A DNA stretch of 64,000 nt from Mycolicibacterium hodleri (GTDB lineage: Bacteria > Actinomycetota > Actinomycetes > Mycobacteriales > Mycobacteriaceae): contig NZ_JACKTL010000038.1 of the NCBI RefSeq assembly GCF_025822245.1, positions 1-64,000 on the forward strand, read 5' to 3'. This document shows positions 19,636 to 27,786 of this stretch, piece by piece (the stretch's first letter is position 1; each line of letters begins with the position of its first letter). The translations under genes were made by a program, and so were the position numbers. Below the pieces are notes generated by a model. That model saw nothing but the letters and a program-made list of their open reading frames with translations, was not told the DNA's origin and made no database searches.

Positions 19636-20327
19636 GCGACCCCGTCCACGAACGCCCGGACGAGCGCGTGCACCCGCTTGGTGGCGTTCTCGAGTTCGGC
19701 CCGGGTGGCGGTGCGCAACCGGTCGGCGTCGACGCCGAGCGCGGCCAACTCGTCGGCGCCGTTGCCGGCCAGCCACGTCTCGAGCAGGCCCTCGTCGACC
19801 TCGGGATGGAACTGCAGGCCCATCGTGGCGCCCATCACGAACGCCTGGGAGGCGTTGGAGTTCCTGGCGATCTCCACCGCACCGGCCGGCACGGTGAACC
19901 GGTCGAAGTGCCACTCGAACCACGGCCCGCCGGGCACCAATTCGGTCCGCGAGGCGTCGACGTCGAACCAGCCGACCTCGGGTGCCGGCGATCGGGTCAC
20001 CGAGCCGCCCAGGGCGTGGGCGATGAGCTGACCACCGAAGCACACCCCGAGCATGGGGACCCCGGCCGCGTGCGCGTCTCGCACCATGGCCGCCTCCGAG
20101 TCCATCCACGCGAACCCGTCGTTCACCCCCCACCGTGAGCCGAGGGGGACCACCACGTCGTAGGCGGTCGGGTCCGGCATCGTCGCGTCGAACGCCGGCT
20201 CGTCGGCCTGGGCGGCGGTGACGACCTCGAAAGTCGTGACGTCGTAACCGCATTCGGTGAACGCGTCTCCCAGCATCGCCTCGGGCGCAGTGGGATCGTT
20301 GTAGAGGAACAGCACCGTCTTCGCCAC
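19626..20327 (-). CDS. Class I glutamine amidotransferase-like protein (GuaA-N type)
   Basis: A 233-residue stand-alone class I glutamine amidotransferase domain. The triad is visible: Cys96 in the nucleophile elbow LGVCFGGQ, and His174 and Glu176 in QFHPEVDEG. Stand-alone proteins of this type are often annotated as GMP synthase-like, but the synthetase domain is absent and the acceptor is unknown. It precedes the M24 peptidase-like gene by 45 bp in genome coordinates and is downstream of it in transcription. Confidence 0.88.
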   Translation of the reverse strand: MAKTVLFLYNDPTAPEAMLGDAFTECGYDVTTFEVVTAAQADEPAFDATMPDPTAYDVVVPLGSRWGVNDGFAWMDSEAAMVRDAHAAGVPMLGVCFGGQLIAHALGGSVTRSPAPEVGWFDVDASRTELVPGGPWFEWHFDRFTVPAGAVEIARNSNASQAFVMGATMGLQFHPEVDEGLLETWLAGNGADELAALGVDADRLRTATRAELENATKRVHALVRAFVDGVAQA

Positions 20328-20372
20328 CGCTAGAGGATACGGGCGAGTGCCCCGCCTTCGCAGGTGGGCGTG

Positions 20373-21071
20373 TCAGGAAGGTATGTCGAGGAGCTGCTCG
20401 AAGAACCCGCCGAAGCCGCCCTGCCGGTCGATGAGGTGGACCTCGAGGATCCAGTGGCAGTCCTGCCCGGCCGGGTCGGCGCGGCGCATGGGATCGGGGT
20501 TCGCCGCGGCGATGTAGCTCGCCATCTCGTCGCCGCTGATGCGGACGTGTGGGAACTCTCCGACCAGATGCCCGACGTGCTCGCCCGCGTGATCCCACCC
20601 GGCGTCGCGGATCAGCCCGAGCACGTGGGCGTACAGCTGCGCCCCCGTGACGTCGGGGTGCGCCTCGAAGTAGGTCCGGCCGGCGTCCCAGATCCGCGGG
20701 AGGTCCTCGGCCAGCCGGTGCTTGGCGGGGTCGTCGCCCAGGACGTAGGTCCGGCCGAAGTCGGCTTCCCAGTCGGCGAAGATGGGCCCGAAGTCGAGGA
20801 ACACGATGTCGTCGGCCTCGACGACGCGCTCGGGTGGGTTCTCGGCGTAGGGCTCGACGGTGTTGGCGCCGGCCCGCACGATGCGCTTGTGCCAGAACTT
20901 CCTGACTCCGAAGAGTTCGTCGGCGAGGCCTCGGATCTGGTCGCTGAGCTCGCGTTCGCCGACGCCGGGCACGATCAGCCCACGGGCCACCACCTCGTCG
21001 AAGAGGGTGCGGGCCTTGCGCTCGGCGTCGCGAAGGGCCTCGACTCGGGATTGCTCGACTGCTGCGTCCAT
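20373..21071 (-). CDS. M24-family metallopeptidase (Xaa-Pro aminopeptidase-like)
   Basis: A 232-residue protein with the pita-bread fold motifs of M24 peptidases: DIVFLDFGPIFADWEADFGRT (metal-binding Asp region), HVGHLVGEFPH and a C-terminal ILEVHLIDRQGGFGGFFEQLL (Glu ligand region). ATG 21071 is the first plausible start; the longer frame runs into the response regulator gene. It is separated from that gene by 4 bp on the same strand, so it may be the last gene of the regulatory operon or simply adjacent. The substrate is unknown. Confidence 0.82.
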   Translation of the reverse strand: MDAAVEQSRVEALRDAERKARTLFDEVVARGLIVPGVGERELSDQIRGLADELFGVRKFWHKRIVRAGANTVEPYAENPPERVVEADDIVFLDFGPIFADWEADFGRTYVLGDDPAKHRLAEDLPRIWDAGRTYFEAHPDVTGAQLYAHVLGLIRDAGWDHAGEHVGHLVGEFPHVRISGDEMASYIAAANPDPMRRADPAGQDCHWILEVHLIDRQGGFGGFFEQLLDIPS

Positions 21072-21075
21072 GGCC

Positions 21076-21756
21076 CTATTCTGCGCGGCGCGCCCGGTAG
21101 CGGCGCTCGGGCCTGCCCGCGCCGTACTGCAGCCGGAGCTCCAGGGCGCCGACGCCGAGGAAGTGCTCGAGGTATCGCCGCGCGCTGACCCTCGAAATGC
21201 CCACCAACTCTGCGCATTCCGCCGACGACACCTCACCGGCGGCGCGCGCGGCGTCCAACACCAGCTGCCCGGTGACCTTCCCGAGTCCCTTGGGCAGGGC
21301 GTCGTCGACGGTGACGGCCGCACCGCCCGGACTGCCGAACAACGAGTCGATCAGCGACTGGTCGGCCCCGGCCGCCGACGACAGCGCGTCGGCCCGCGCC
21401 GCGAAGGCCTCCAACTTGGCGTGCAGCTGGGGAAACTCGAACGGCTTGATCAGATAGTCGGCCGCCCCGCCGTCGAGAGCTCCGCTGACGGTGTCCAGTT
21501 CGCGGGCCGCGGTGATCATGATGACGCCGACGGGGTCGCCGGCCGACCGCAGCCGCTTCAACACGTCGAGCCCCGTCATGTCGGGCAGGTACACGTCGAG
21601 CAGGATGAGGTCGGGCCGCAGGGCGCCGGCCAGCTCGAGGGCCTCCGCCCCGGTCCGCGCGGCGCCCACCGTGGTGAACCCGTCGACGCGGTCGACGAAC
21701 TTGCGGTGGATCTCGGCGACCATGAAGTCGTCGTCGACGACGAGCACCTCACGCAT
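21076..21756 (-). CDS. Response regulator, CitB/DcuR family
   Basis: A 226-residue two-component response regulator. The receiver domain (about 1-120) has the acidic pocket DDD at 8-10, phospho-acceptor Asp54 (ILLDVYLPD) and the conserved Lys in LIKPFEF. The C-terminal part (about 150-226) contains a helix-turn-helix (SSAECAELVGISRVSARRYL) typical of regulators of carboxylate transport. It overlaps the sensor kinase gene by 8 bp and lies opposite a tricarboxylate transporter operon, its likely target. Confidence 0.93.
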   Translation of the reverse strand: MREVLVVDDDFMVAEIHRKFVDRVDGFTTVGAARTGAEALELAGALRPDLILLDVYLPDMTGLDVLKRLRSAGDPVGVIMITAARELDTVSGALDGGAADYLIKPFEFPQLHAKLEAFAARADALSSAAGADQSLIDSLFGSPGGAAVTVDDALPKGLGKVTGQLVLDAARAAGEVSSAECAELVGISRVSARRYLEHFLGVGALELRLQYGAGRPERRYRARRAE

Positions 21757-23443
21757 GTTCGGCCAGCCGGGCCGGGGGAAGGCAGACCCGGAAGCGCGCG
21801 CCTCCGGAGGGGGCGTCGGTCACGTCGACCGTGCCGCCGAGCTGGGCGCTCACCAGCCGGACCAGAGCCAGGCCGATGCCGCGGCCGCCGGGCACCTCTG
21901 GTTTGGACGTGACACCCCTGGCGAAGATCTCTTCCCGAAGGTGTTCGGGCACACCGGGTCCCGAGTCGGTGACGGACACGGTCATCCCTTCGGCGTCGTC
22001 GAGGTGGACGGTGACGCGCGCCGCGGGCGAGCCCTCGGACACGTCGACCGCGTTGTCGATGAGGTTACCGAGCAGGGTGATCACGTCGGTCGAGAGTGCG
22101 GGGTCCAGCGCCGACAGGTGCGAGTCGCCGTCGATTGTCAGCGCGACACCGCTCTCGGCGGCCAGGGACGTCTTCGCGATCAGCAGGGCGGCGACGGCGG
22201 GGTCGGAGACGAGTGTGGTGACGGCGTCGCTGATCTCGGCTCGGCGGCGGGTCAGGGCTCCGACGAAGTCGCGGACGGAGTCGTATTCGCCGAGCTGGAC
22301 CAATCCCGAGATGGTGTGCAACTGGTTGGCGAACTCGTGGGTCTGGGCCCGCAGGGTGTCGGTCACGCTCTTGTGCGACGACAGCTGACCCTGCATGGAC
22401 GCCAACTCGGTGCTGTCGCGCATGGTGGTGACCGTGCCGATCCGCTTGCCCTGGCTGGTCGCGGAGCGGCGGTTGAGCGCCAACACCCGGGTGCGGGTCA
22501 CGATGACGACGTCGGACTGGGCGTTGTCCGATTGCGCGGCCACGCCGGACAGCAGGAACTCGCTGACCGCCGGATCGAGGTCGACGTCGTCGACGCGGCG
22601 TCCCACGGCGTCCTCGGTCACGTCGAGCAACATCTGCGCGCTGTCGTTGAGCACCGTGATCACACCGTCGTCGTCGACGGCCACCACGCCCTCTCTGATG
22701 CTGTGCAACAACGCTTCCCGATGTTCGGCCAGGCCGGCGATCTCGGCGATCTCCAGCCCGCGGGTTTGTCGCTTGATGCGTCGTGAGAGCAGCCACGACG
22801 CCATCGAACCCAGGGCCGCGCCGAGCCCGAGGTAGACCAGGAGGCGTTCGCCCGCGCCGCCGAGGAGCTGCCAGATCGAGGGGTATCTCTCGGAGACGGA
22901 CACGACGGCGAGCACGACCCCGTCGATGTCGTTGATGGGCACTTGGCCCGCCAGGCCGTGCTGACCGTCGACGTCGAGGTCGCCGAACCAGGCTCGGCCG
23001 TGCGCGGCACCGCTGTCGGAGAGGTCCAGCCGCCGCCCGATGCGCGACGGATCCGTGGACACCCGGACGCCACCGGAGGGGTCGGCGATCTCGGCGAGCT
23101 CGGCGCCGGACAGGGCGGCGGCGCGGTCGACGTCGGGCGCCAGGATCTGCCCGGCGAACGGATCGGCGAACCGTTCCCGGACGATCGGCGTCGAGGCCAG
23201 ATTCTCCGCGACCGCGATCATCCGCTGCCCACGAACGTCGCGGAACTCGTCGGTGGACTGGGTGACCGACACCGCGGCGACGGCGACCAGCACGATGGCG
23301 ATGACCACCAGTTGAAAGACCAGGAACTGGCCGGCCAGACTGCGCGTGCTACGCGCGCCTCCGTCGGCCCGGCCGGACGTGGCGCGTCGCCCCACGCGTC
23401 TCACGGGTGATCGCAACGACCACAACTTCCTTTGCGTTCGCAA
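21749..23443 (-). CDS. Sensor histidine kinase, CitA/DcuS family
   Basis: A 564-residue membrane sensor kinase. Order: membrane segment (about 39-62), periplasmic sensor domain (about 63-185), second membrane segment (about 190-215), PAS domain (about 220-330), phospho-acceptor His369 in THEFANQLHTISG, then the HATPase domain (NLIDNAVD, DSGPGVP, GGRGIGLALV). This arrangement is that of citrate and C4-dicarboxylate sensors. The start shown is TTG 23443; GTG 23404 is an equally plausible start and would move it clear of the operator-like palindrome. The partner response regulator overlaps its 3' end. Confidence 0.92.
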   Translation of the reverse strand: MRTQRKLWSLRSPVRRVGRRATSGRADGGARSTRSLAGQFLVFQLVVIAIVLVAVAAVSVTQSTDEFRDVRGQRMIAVAENLASTPIVRERFADPFAGQILAPDVDRAAALSGAELAEIADPSGGVRVSTDPSRIGRRLDLSDSGAAHGRAWFGDLDVDGQHGLAGQVPINDIDGVVLAVVSVSERYPSIWQLLGGAGERLLVYLGLGAALGSMASWLLSRRIKRQTRGLEIAEIAGLAEHREALLHSIREGVVAVDDDGVITVLNDSAQMLLDVTEDAVGRRVDDVDLDPAVSEFLLSGVAAQSDNAQSDVVIVTRTRVLALNRRSATSQGKRIGTVTTMRDSTELASMQGQLSSHKSVTDTLRAQTHEFANQLHTISGLVQLGEYDSVRDFVGALTRRRAEISDAVTTLVSDPAVAALLIAKTSLAAESGVALTIDGDSHLSALDPALSTDVITLLGNLIDNAVDVSEGSPAARVTVHLDDAEGMTVSVTDSGPGVPEHLREEIFARGVTSKPEVPGGRGIGLALVRLVSAQLGGTVDVTDAPSGGARFRVCLPPARLAEHA

Positions 23444-23445
23444 GA

Positions 23446-23459
23446 GTGACCTGTGTCAC
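23446..23459. promoter_or_regulatory. Palindromic Crp/Fnr-type operator between kinase and tct operon
   Basis: The sequence GTGACCTGTGTCAC is a perfect inverted repeat (GTGAC, four bases, GTCAC). It also fits the GTGA-N6-TCAC core recognised by Crp/Fnr-family regulators. It sits in the short divergent region, 52 bp before the tctC ATG and just upstream of the kinase start. Which protein binds it is not shown; the mycobacterial cAMP receptor protein or the adjacent response regulator are candidates. Confidence 0.45.
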
Positions 23460-23511
23460 CTCGGAGTCCAGTATTGCTCAGCATCACACTCAAGCGAATT
23501 GGGACGACCCT

Positions 23512-24510
23512 ATGAGAGCACGACCTCCGAGAACGACCCGCATCCTGGCGTTCCTGATCAGTCTCGCGTTCGCCGCCGCGTTCGCGACGGGCTGCGGCGT
23601 GACGCGCGGCGACGACGACTCCGGCCTGCACCGGCTGCGAATGATGGTGCCCAACAGCCCGGGCGGCGGTTACGACCTGACCGCGCGCACCGCCGTCAAG
23701 ATCATGGAGGACGACGACATCACCGGTCGCGTCGAGGTGTTCAACGTCATCGGCGCCGGCGGCACCGTGGCGATGGCCCGGCTGATGAACGAGAAGGGCA
23801 ACGGCGACCTCATGATGATGATGGGGCTCGGCGTGGTCGGCGCGGTGTACACCAACGGGTCCAACGCACTCGCCACCAATGCGACCGCGCTCGCCAAGGT
23901 CGTCGAGGAGCAAGAGGGCATCCTCGTTCCGGCCGACTCGCCCTATCGGACGGTCAACGACTTCGTCGCCGCGTGGAAGGCCGATCCGGCCAAGGTCACC
24001 ATCGGCGGGGGCTCCTCGCCGGGCGGTCCGGACCATCTGTTCCCGATGGAGACCGCACGCGCCGTGGGCGTCGACCCCAAGAAGGTCAACTTCGTCTCCT
24101 ACGACGGCGGTGGCGACCTGCTCACCGCGCTGCTCGGACAGAAGATCGCGGCGGGCACCTCGGGTCTCGGCGAGTACGTCGACCAAATCGAGGCCGGCCA
24201 GGTCCGGGTGCTCGCCGTCTCCGGCGACAAGCGCGTCGAGGGCGTCGACGCGCCGACGCTCAAGGAAGCCGGCATCAACCTCACCTTCACCAACTGGCGC
24301 GGCGTCCTTGCGCCGCCGGACATCTCGGAGGAGTCCAAGCAGGTGCTGGTCAAGACGCTCGAAGAATTGCACGCCACCGACGCTTGGAAGGAGGCCCTGG
24401 TGAAGAACGGCTGGAGCGACGCGTTCATGACCGGAGCACCGTTCGAACAGTTCCTCAAGGATCAGGACCAGCGCGTCTCGACGACGCTGACCGAGCTGGG
24501 GCTGCTATGA
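23512..24510 (+). CDS. Tripartite tricarboxylate transporter substrate-binding lipoprotein TctC
   Basis: Extracytoplasmic solute-binding protein of the TTT family (Bug/TctC). The 332-residue product has a basic start, a hydrophobic signal (about 12-26) and a lipobox-like ATGC at about residue 26-29, so it is probably a lipoprotein. Family features include the MVPNSPGGGYDLTAR motif near the mature N-terminus and the later GGGSSPGGPDH segment. Its stop overlaps the tctB ATG. The carboxylate bound cannot be read from the sequence. Confidence 0.92.
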   Translation: MRARPPRTTRILAFLISLAFAAAFATGCGVTRGDDDSGLHRLRMMVPNSPGGGYDLTARTAVKIMEDDDITGRVEVFNVIGAGGTVAMARLMNEKGNGDLMMMMGLGVVGAVYTNGSNALATNATALAKVVEEQEGILVPADSPYRTVNDFVAAWKADPAKVTIGGGSSPGGPDHLFPMETARAVGVDPKKVNFVSYDGGGDLLTALLGQKIAAGTSGLGEYVDQIEAGQVRVLAVSGDKRVEGVDAPTLKEAGINLTFTNWRGVLAPPDISEESKQVLVKTLEELHATDAWKEALVKNGWSDAFMTGAPFEQFLKDQDQRVSTTLTELGLL

Positions 24511-25052
24511 CCGAGCCGATCGAGAAGCCGGCGGAGCAGCCGGCCGCGGTGCAGACGCCACCCGAGCCCACCGTCGACCGGGCGCAGTACCTGGTGTGTG
24601 CGGTGCTGGTGTTGGTCGGCGCGTTCCTCGTCTACGACGCGCTGAACCTGCCCAGCGGTTTCGCGAAGGTGGATCCCGTTGGGCCACGGCTCTTTCCGAT
24701 GATCGTCGGGGTGGGTCTGGTGGTGTTGGCGGCCATCCTGGCGATCGCCATCCCGCGCGGATCCCGGGGTGAGGCGGACGCGGGCGAGGACATCGACCCG
24801 GATCTGCCCAGCGACTGGCGCACCGTCGGCCTGCTGGTGGCGATCTTCGTCGCCACGATCCTGCTCGTCATGCCGCTGGGCTGGGCGATCACCGGGGCCC
24901 TGATGTTCGCCGCGTGCGCCACGGTCCTCGGCAGCAAGCACTACGTCCGCAACATCGTGATCGGCGCGGTGCTGAGCACCGCAAGCTTCTATGCGTTCTA
25001 CTCCGGGCTCGGAATTCCGCTGCCCGCAGGCATTCTGGATGGGATTCTGTAG
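24507..25052 (+). CDS. Tripartite tricarboxylate transporter small membrane subunit TctB
   Basis: Small membrane subunit of the TTT transporter, 181 residues with four predicted membrane segments (about 26-44, 60-77, 105-125 and 150-172) and a charged loop in the middle. The motif PVGPRLFPMIVG is typical of TctB. The ATG at 24507 overlaps the tctC stop, and tctA begins at the base after its stop. Confidence 0.9.
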   Translation: MTEPIEKPAEQPAAVQTPPEPTVDRAQYLVCAVLVLVGAFLVYDALNLPSGFAKVDPVGPRLFPMIVGVGLVVLAAILAIAIPRGSRGEADAGEDIDPDLPSDWRTVGLLVAIFVATILLVMPLGWAITGALMFAACATVLGSKHYVRNIVIGAVLSTASFYAFYSGLGIPLPAGILDGIL

Positions 25053-26597
25053 ATGTTGGACAATCTGGGCTGGCTGCTTCAAGGCTTCGAGCAGGCCGCC
25101 ACGCCGATGAATCTGCTCTACGCCGTGATCGGCGTGCTGTTGGGGACGGCGGTCGGGGTGCTCCCCGGCATCGGACCCGCGATGACGGTGGCCCTGCTGC
25201 TGCCGATCACCTACAACGTCAGCCCGAGCGCGGCGTTCATCATGTTCGCCGGCATCTTCTACGGCGGCATGTACGGCGGGTCCACGACCTCGATCCTGCT
25301 GAACACCCCCGGCGAGTCGTCGTCGGTGATCACGGCGATCGAGGGCAACAAGATGGCCAAGGCGGGCAGAGCCGCGCAGGCGCTGGCGACGGCGGCCATC
25401 GGGTCGTTCGTCGCGGGCACCATCGGCACCGTGTTGTTGGCGCTCTTCGCCCCGGCGATCTCGCGCTTCGCGGTCACCCTCGGTGCGCCGTCGTATCTCG
25501 CGATCATGCTGTTCGCCCTGGTGGCGGTGACGGCCGTGCTCGGCTCGTCGAAGCTGCGCGGCGGTATCTCGCTGTTCCTCGGGCTGGCCATCGGCCTGGT
25601 GGGCATCGACTCCCTGACCGGACAGGCCAGGGCGACGTTCGGTCTGCCGCAGCTGTCGGACGGCATCGACATCGTCGTCATCGCGGTGGCGATCTTCGCC
25701 CTCGGCGAGGCCCTCTGGGTCGCGGCGCACCTGCGGCAGAAGCCCGCCGAGGTGATCCCGGTCGGCCGGCCCTGGATGGGCAAGAGCGACTGGCAGCGGT
25801 CCTGGAAGCCGTGGCTTCGCGGCACGGCTTACGGCTTCCCGTTCGGAGCGCTGCCCGCCGGCGGCGCCGAGCTGCCCACCTTCCTGTCCTACATCACCGA
25901 GAAGAAGCTCTCCAAGCATCCCGAGGAGTTCGGCAAGGGCGCCATCGAGGGCGTCGCGGGTCCGGAGGCGGCGAACAACGCCTCGGCGGCGGGCACCCTG
26001 GTGCCAATGCTGTCGCTGGGTCTGCCGACCAACGCCACCGCCGCGGTCATGCTGACGGCGTTCGTCTCCTACGGGATCCAGCCCGGCCCCACGCTGTTCG
26101 ACAAGGAGCCGCTGCTGATCTGGACGCTGATCGCGAGCCTCTTCATCGGCAACTTCCTGCTGCTGGTCCTCAACCTGCCGCTGGCGCCCCTGTGGGCGAA
26201 GCTGCTGCGCACGCCGCGGCCGTACCTCTACGCAGGCATCCTGTTCTTCGCGACGCTCGGCGCGTTCGCGGTGAACATCCAGCCGCTCGATCTGGTGCTG
26301 CTGTTGGTCTTCGGCCTGCTCGGGTTGATGATGCGGCGCTTCGGACTACCGGTGTTGCCGTTGATCATCGGTGTCATCCTCGGGCCGCGGATCGAACGTC
26401 AGCTGCGCCAGAGCTTGCAGCTGGGCGGTGGTGAGTGGGGCAGCCTCTTCACCGAGCCGGTGGCGATCGGCGTGTACGTCTGCATGGCGCTGCTGCTGCT
26501 GGCGCCGCTGGTGCTGAAGCTGATGCACCGCAGTGAGGAGACGCTGTTGGTCGTGGAGGACGACAAGGACCAGAGAGAGAAGGCGGAGTCGAAGTGA
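25053..26597 (+). CDS. Tripartite tricarboxylate transporter large membrane subunit TctA
   Basis: Large membrane subunit of the TTT transporter, 514 residues with about twelve membrane segments. The family signatures [17 protein letters not shown] and [19 protein letters not shown] are clear, as is the second [12 protein letters not shown] region. It starts directly after tctB and overlaps the universal stress protein gene by 4 bp, so all four genes probably form one transcript. Confidence 0.95.
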   Translation: MLDNLGWLLQGFEQAATPMNLLYAVIGVLLGTAVGVLPGIGPAMTVALLLPITYNVSPSAAFIMFAGIFYGGMYGGSTTSILLNTPGESSSVITAIEGNKMAKAGRAAQALATAAIGSFVAGTIGTVLLALFAPAISRFAVTLGAPSYLAIMLFALVAVTAVLGSSKLRGGISLFLGLAIGLVGIDSLTGQARATFGLPQLSDGIDIVVIAVAIFALGEALWVAAHLRQKPAEVIPVGRPWMGKSDWQRSWKPWLRGTAYGFPFGALPAGGAELPTFLSYITEKKLSKHPEEFGKGAIEGVAGPEAANNASAAGTLVPMLSLGLPTNATAAVMLTAFVSYGIQPGPTLFDKEPLLIWTLIASLFIGNFLLLVLNLPLAPLWAKLLRTPRPYLYAGILFFATLGAFAVNIQPLDLVLLLVFGLLGLMMRRFGLPVLPLIIGVILGPRIERQLRQSLQLGGGEWGSLFTEPVAIGVYVCMALLLLAPLVLKLMHRSEETLLVVEDDKDQREKAESK

Positions 26598-26983
26598 TCG
26601 TCGTCGGATACACCGCGGATCAGTACGGCCAGGCCGCTCTGGAACACGCCATGACCGAGGCGTCGGTGCGGGGGACGGGCCTGCTGGTGGTCAACTCGAC
26701 GAAGGGCGACGCGTACGTCGACCCGGCCTTCGCCGGAGCGCCGGAGGTGCACGACGTCGAGGACCGGCTCAAGAACAGCGGGCTGGCCTACGAGCTGACC
26801 CAGCCCGTCGGCGTCGACCCCGTCGACGAGCTGTTGACGGTGATGGACCGCCCCGATGCCGAGCTGTTGGTCATCGGCATCCGACACCGCAATCCGGTGG
26901 GCAAGCTGCTGCTGGGGAGCGTGTCCCAACAGCTGCTGCTCGAATGCCAAAAGCCGGTATTGGCCGTCAAACCAGCCGTCTGA
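26594..26983 (+). CDS. Universal stress protein domain protein
   Basis: A 129-residue single UspA domain. The nucleotide-binding pattern is present: [15 protein letters not shown] followed by a conserved hydrophobic end ([11 protein letters not shown]). GTG 26594 overlaps the tctA stop, so it is translated with the transporter. USP proteins next to transporters often act as nucleotide-responsive regulators, but that role here is inference from position. Confidence 0.9.
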   Translation: MIVVGYTADQYGQAALEHAMTEASVRGTGLLVVNSTKGDAYVDPAFAGAPEVHDVEDRLKNSGLAYELTQPVGVDPVDELLTVMDRPDAELLVIGIRHRNPVGKLLLGSVSQQLLLECQKPVLAVKPAV

Positions 26984-27786
26984 AGCCGCCATCGACGGAT
27001 ACGTCAATTTTATTTGCTGCTGGCGAACTCACCATTGGTCACGAGGCCTTCAGAACATTCCATTTGAACGCTTTCGACCATCATGATCGCAAATGGTGCA
27101 GCATGGCGAAATTACTATGTTTAAAATTCGATGACACGTGTGAACTGGGGTTATTCCGCAATGGATCGGTGACGGCAACGCCGAGCCCCTTGCCTGGGCA
27201 CCAAGAGACGGCGTCGGCGTCCCCATCGCGCGCCACGTGGGCATCGACGACGAGCTCGGCGGATTGACCTGAACCTGCGTGGTCGGGCCGGTCTCGGCCT
27301 CGTCGTCGCCTGGCTGCGACACTCCGGAGCTCCGGCGCGACGCCGCCGCGACCCGTCGGTGGCGCCCCCGTCGCGGGCGAATGGGGCGGTCCGCTGACGG
27401 GAGTGAGCCACGCCATGATGGTGAGAGTCCTGTCGGCGCGATCACTGCATTGCTGAAACTCCGCACCGTCGTCCCGCGGCGACGGACTGGCGACGCGGGC
27501 ACGCCCGTGAGCTGCAGGTTGATGACTTTCGACTGACGCAGTGGCGTTCACGTGTGGTTCTGGTCGGTGTTGCTGAGCCGACCCGGACACGGGCCGGGTC
27601 GCGGCCGCCGGCTTTTGCCAGAAGTTCGACTTCGGCGCACTCGGCAAGCCGCCATTGCCGCCGTCCAGCAAATTCATTTCAAGATCGATCGGCCGTCTGA
27701 AAAATTTCTCCAGCAAAGTAGTGCATCTGACCATTACGAAGTTATAAAGTTTGCCCATCGGTCTCATCCCAACGCAGGAGATTCAC
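26984..27786. other. About 800 bp without a convincing gene; composition shift
   Basis: No frame in this stretch has a good start, mycobacterial codon use and a recognisable product. Parts (about 27000-27150 and 27670-27760) are clearly AT-richer than the rest of the window, while 27270-27660 returns to high GC. A short open frame without a usable start ends near 27267 (ending GIDDELGGLT) and could be a gene remnant. A TATAAA at 27743-27748 and an AGGAG Shine-Dalgarno at 27776-27780 suggest that the last 100 bases hold the promoter and leader of the next gene. Confidence 0.6.

Noticed and set aside
18265..20598. Long minus-strand frame across the epimerase and amidotransferase genes
   Set aside because: It crosses three well-supported genes, has no motif and shows the composition of a shadow frame.
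27081..27767. Minus-strand 228-codon frame in the gene-poor interval
   Set aside because: No Shine-Dalgarno, no coherent domain, and mixed composition across the frame. Kept as non-coding.
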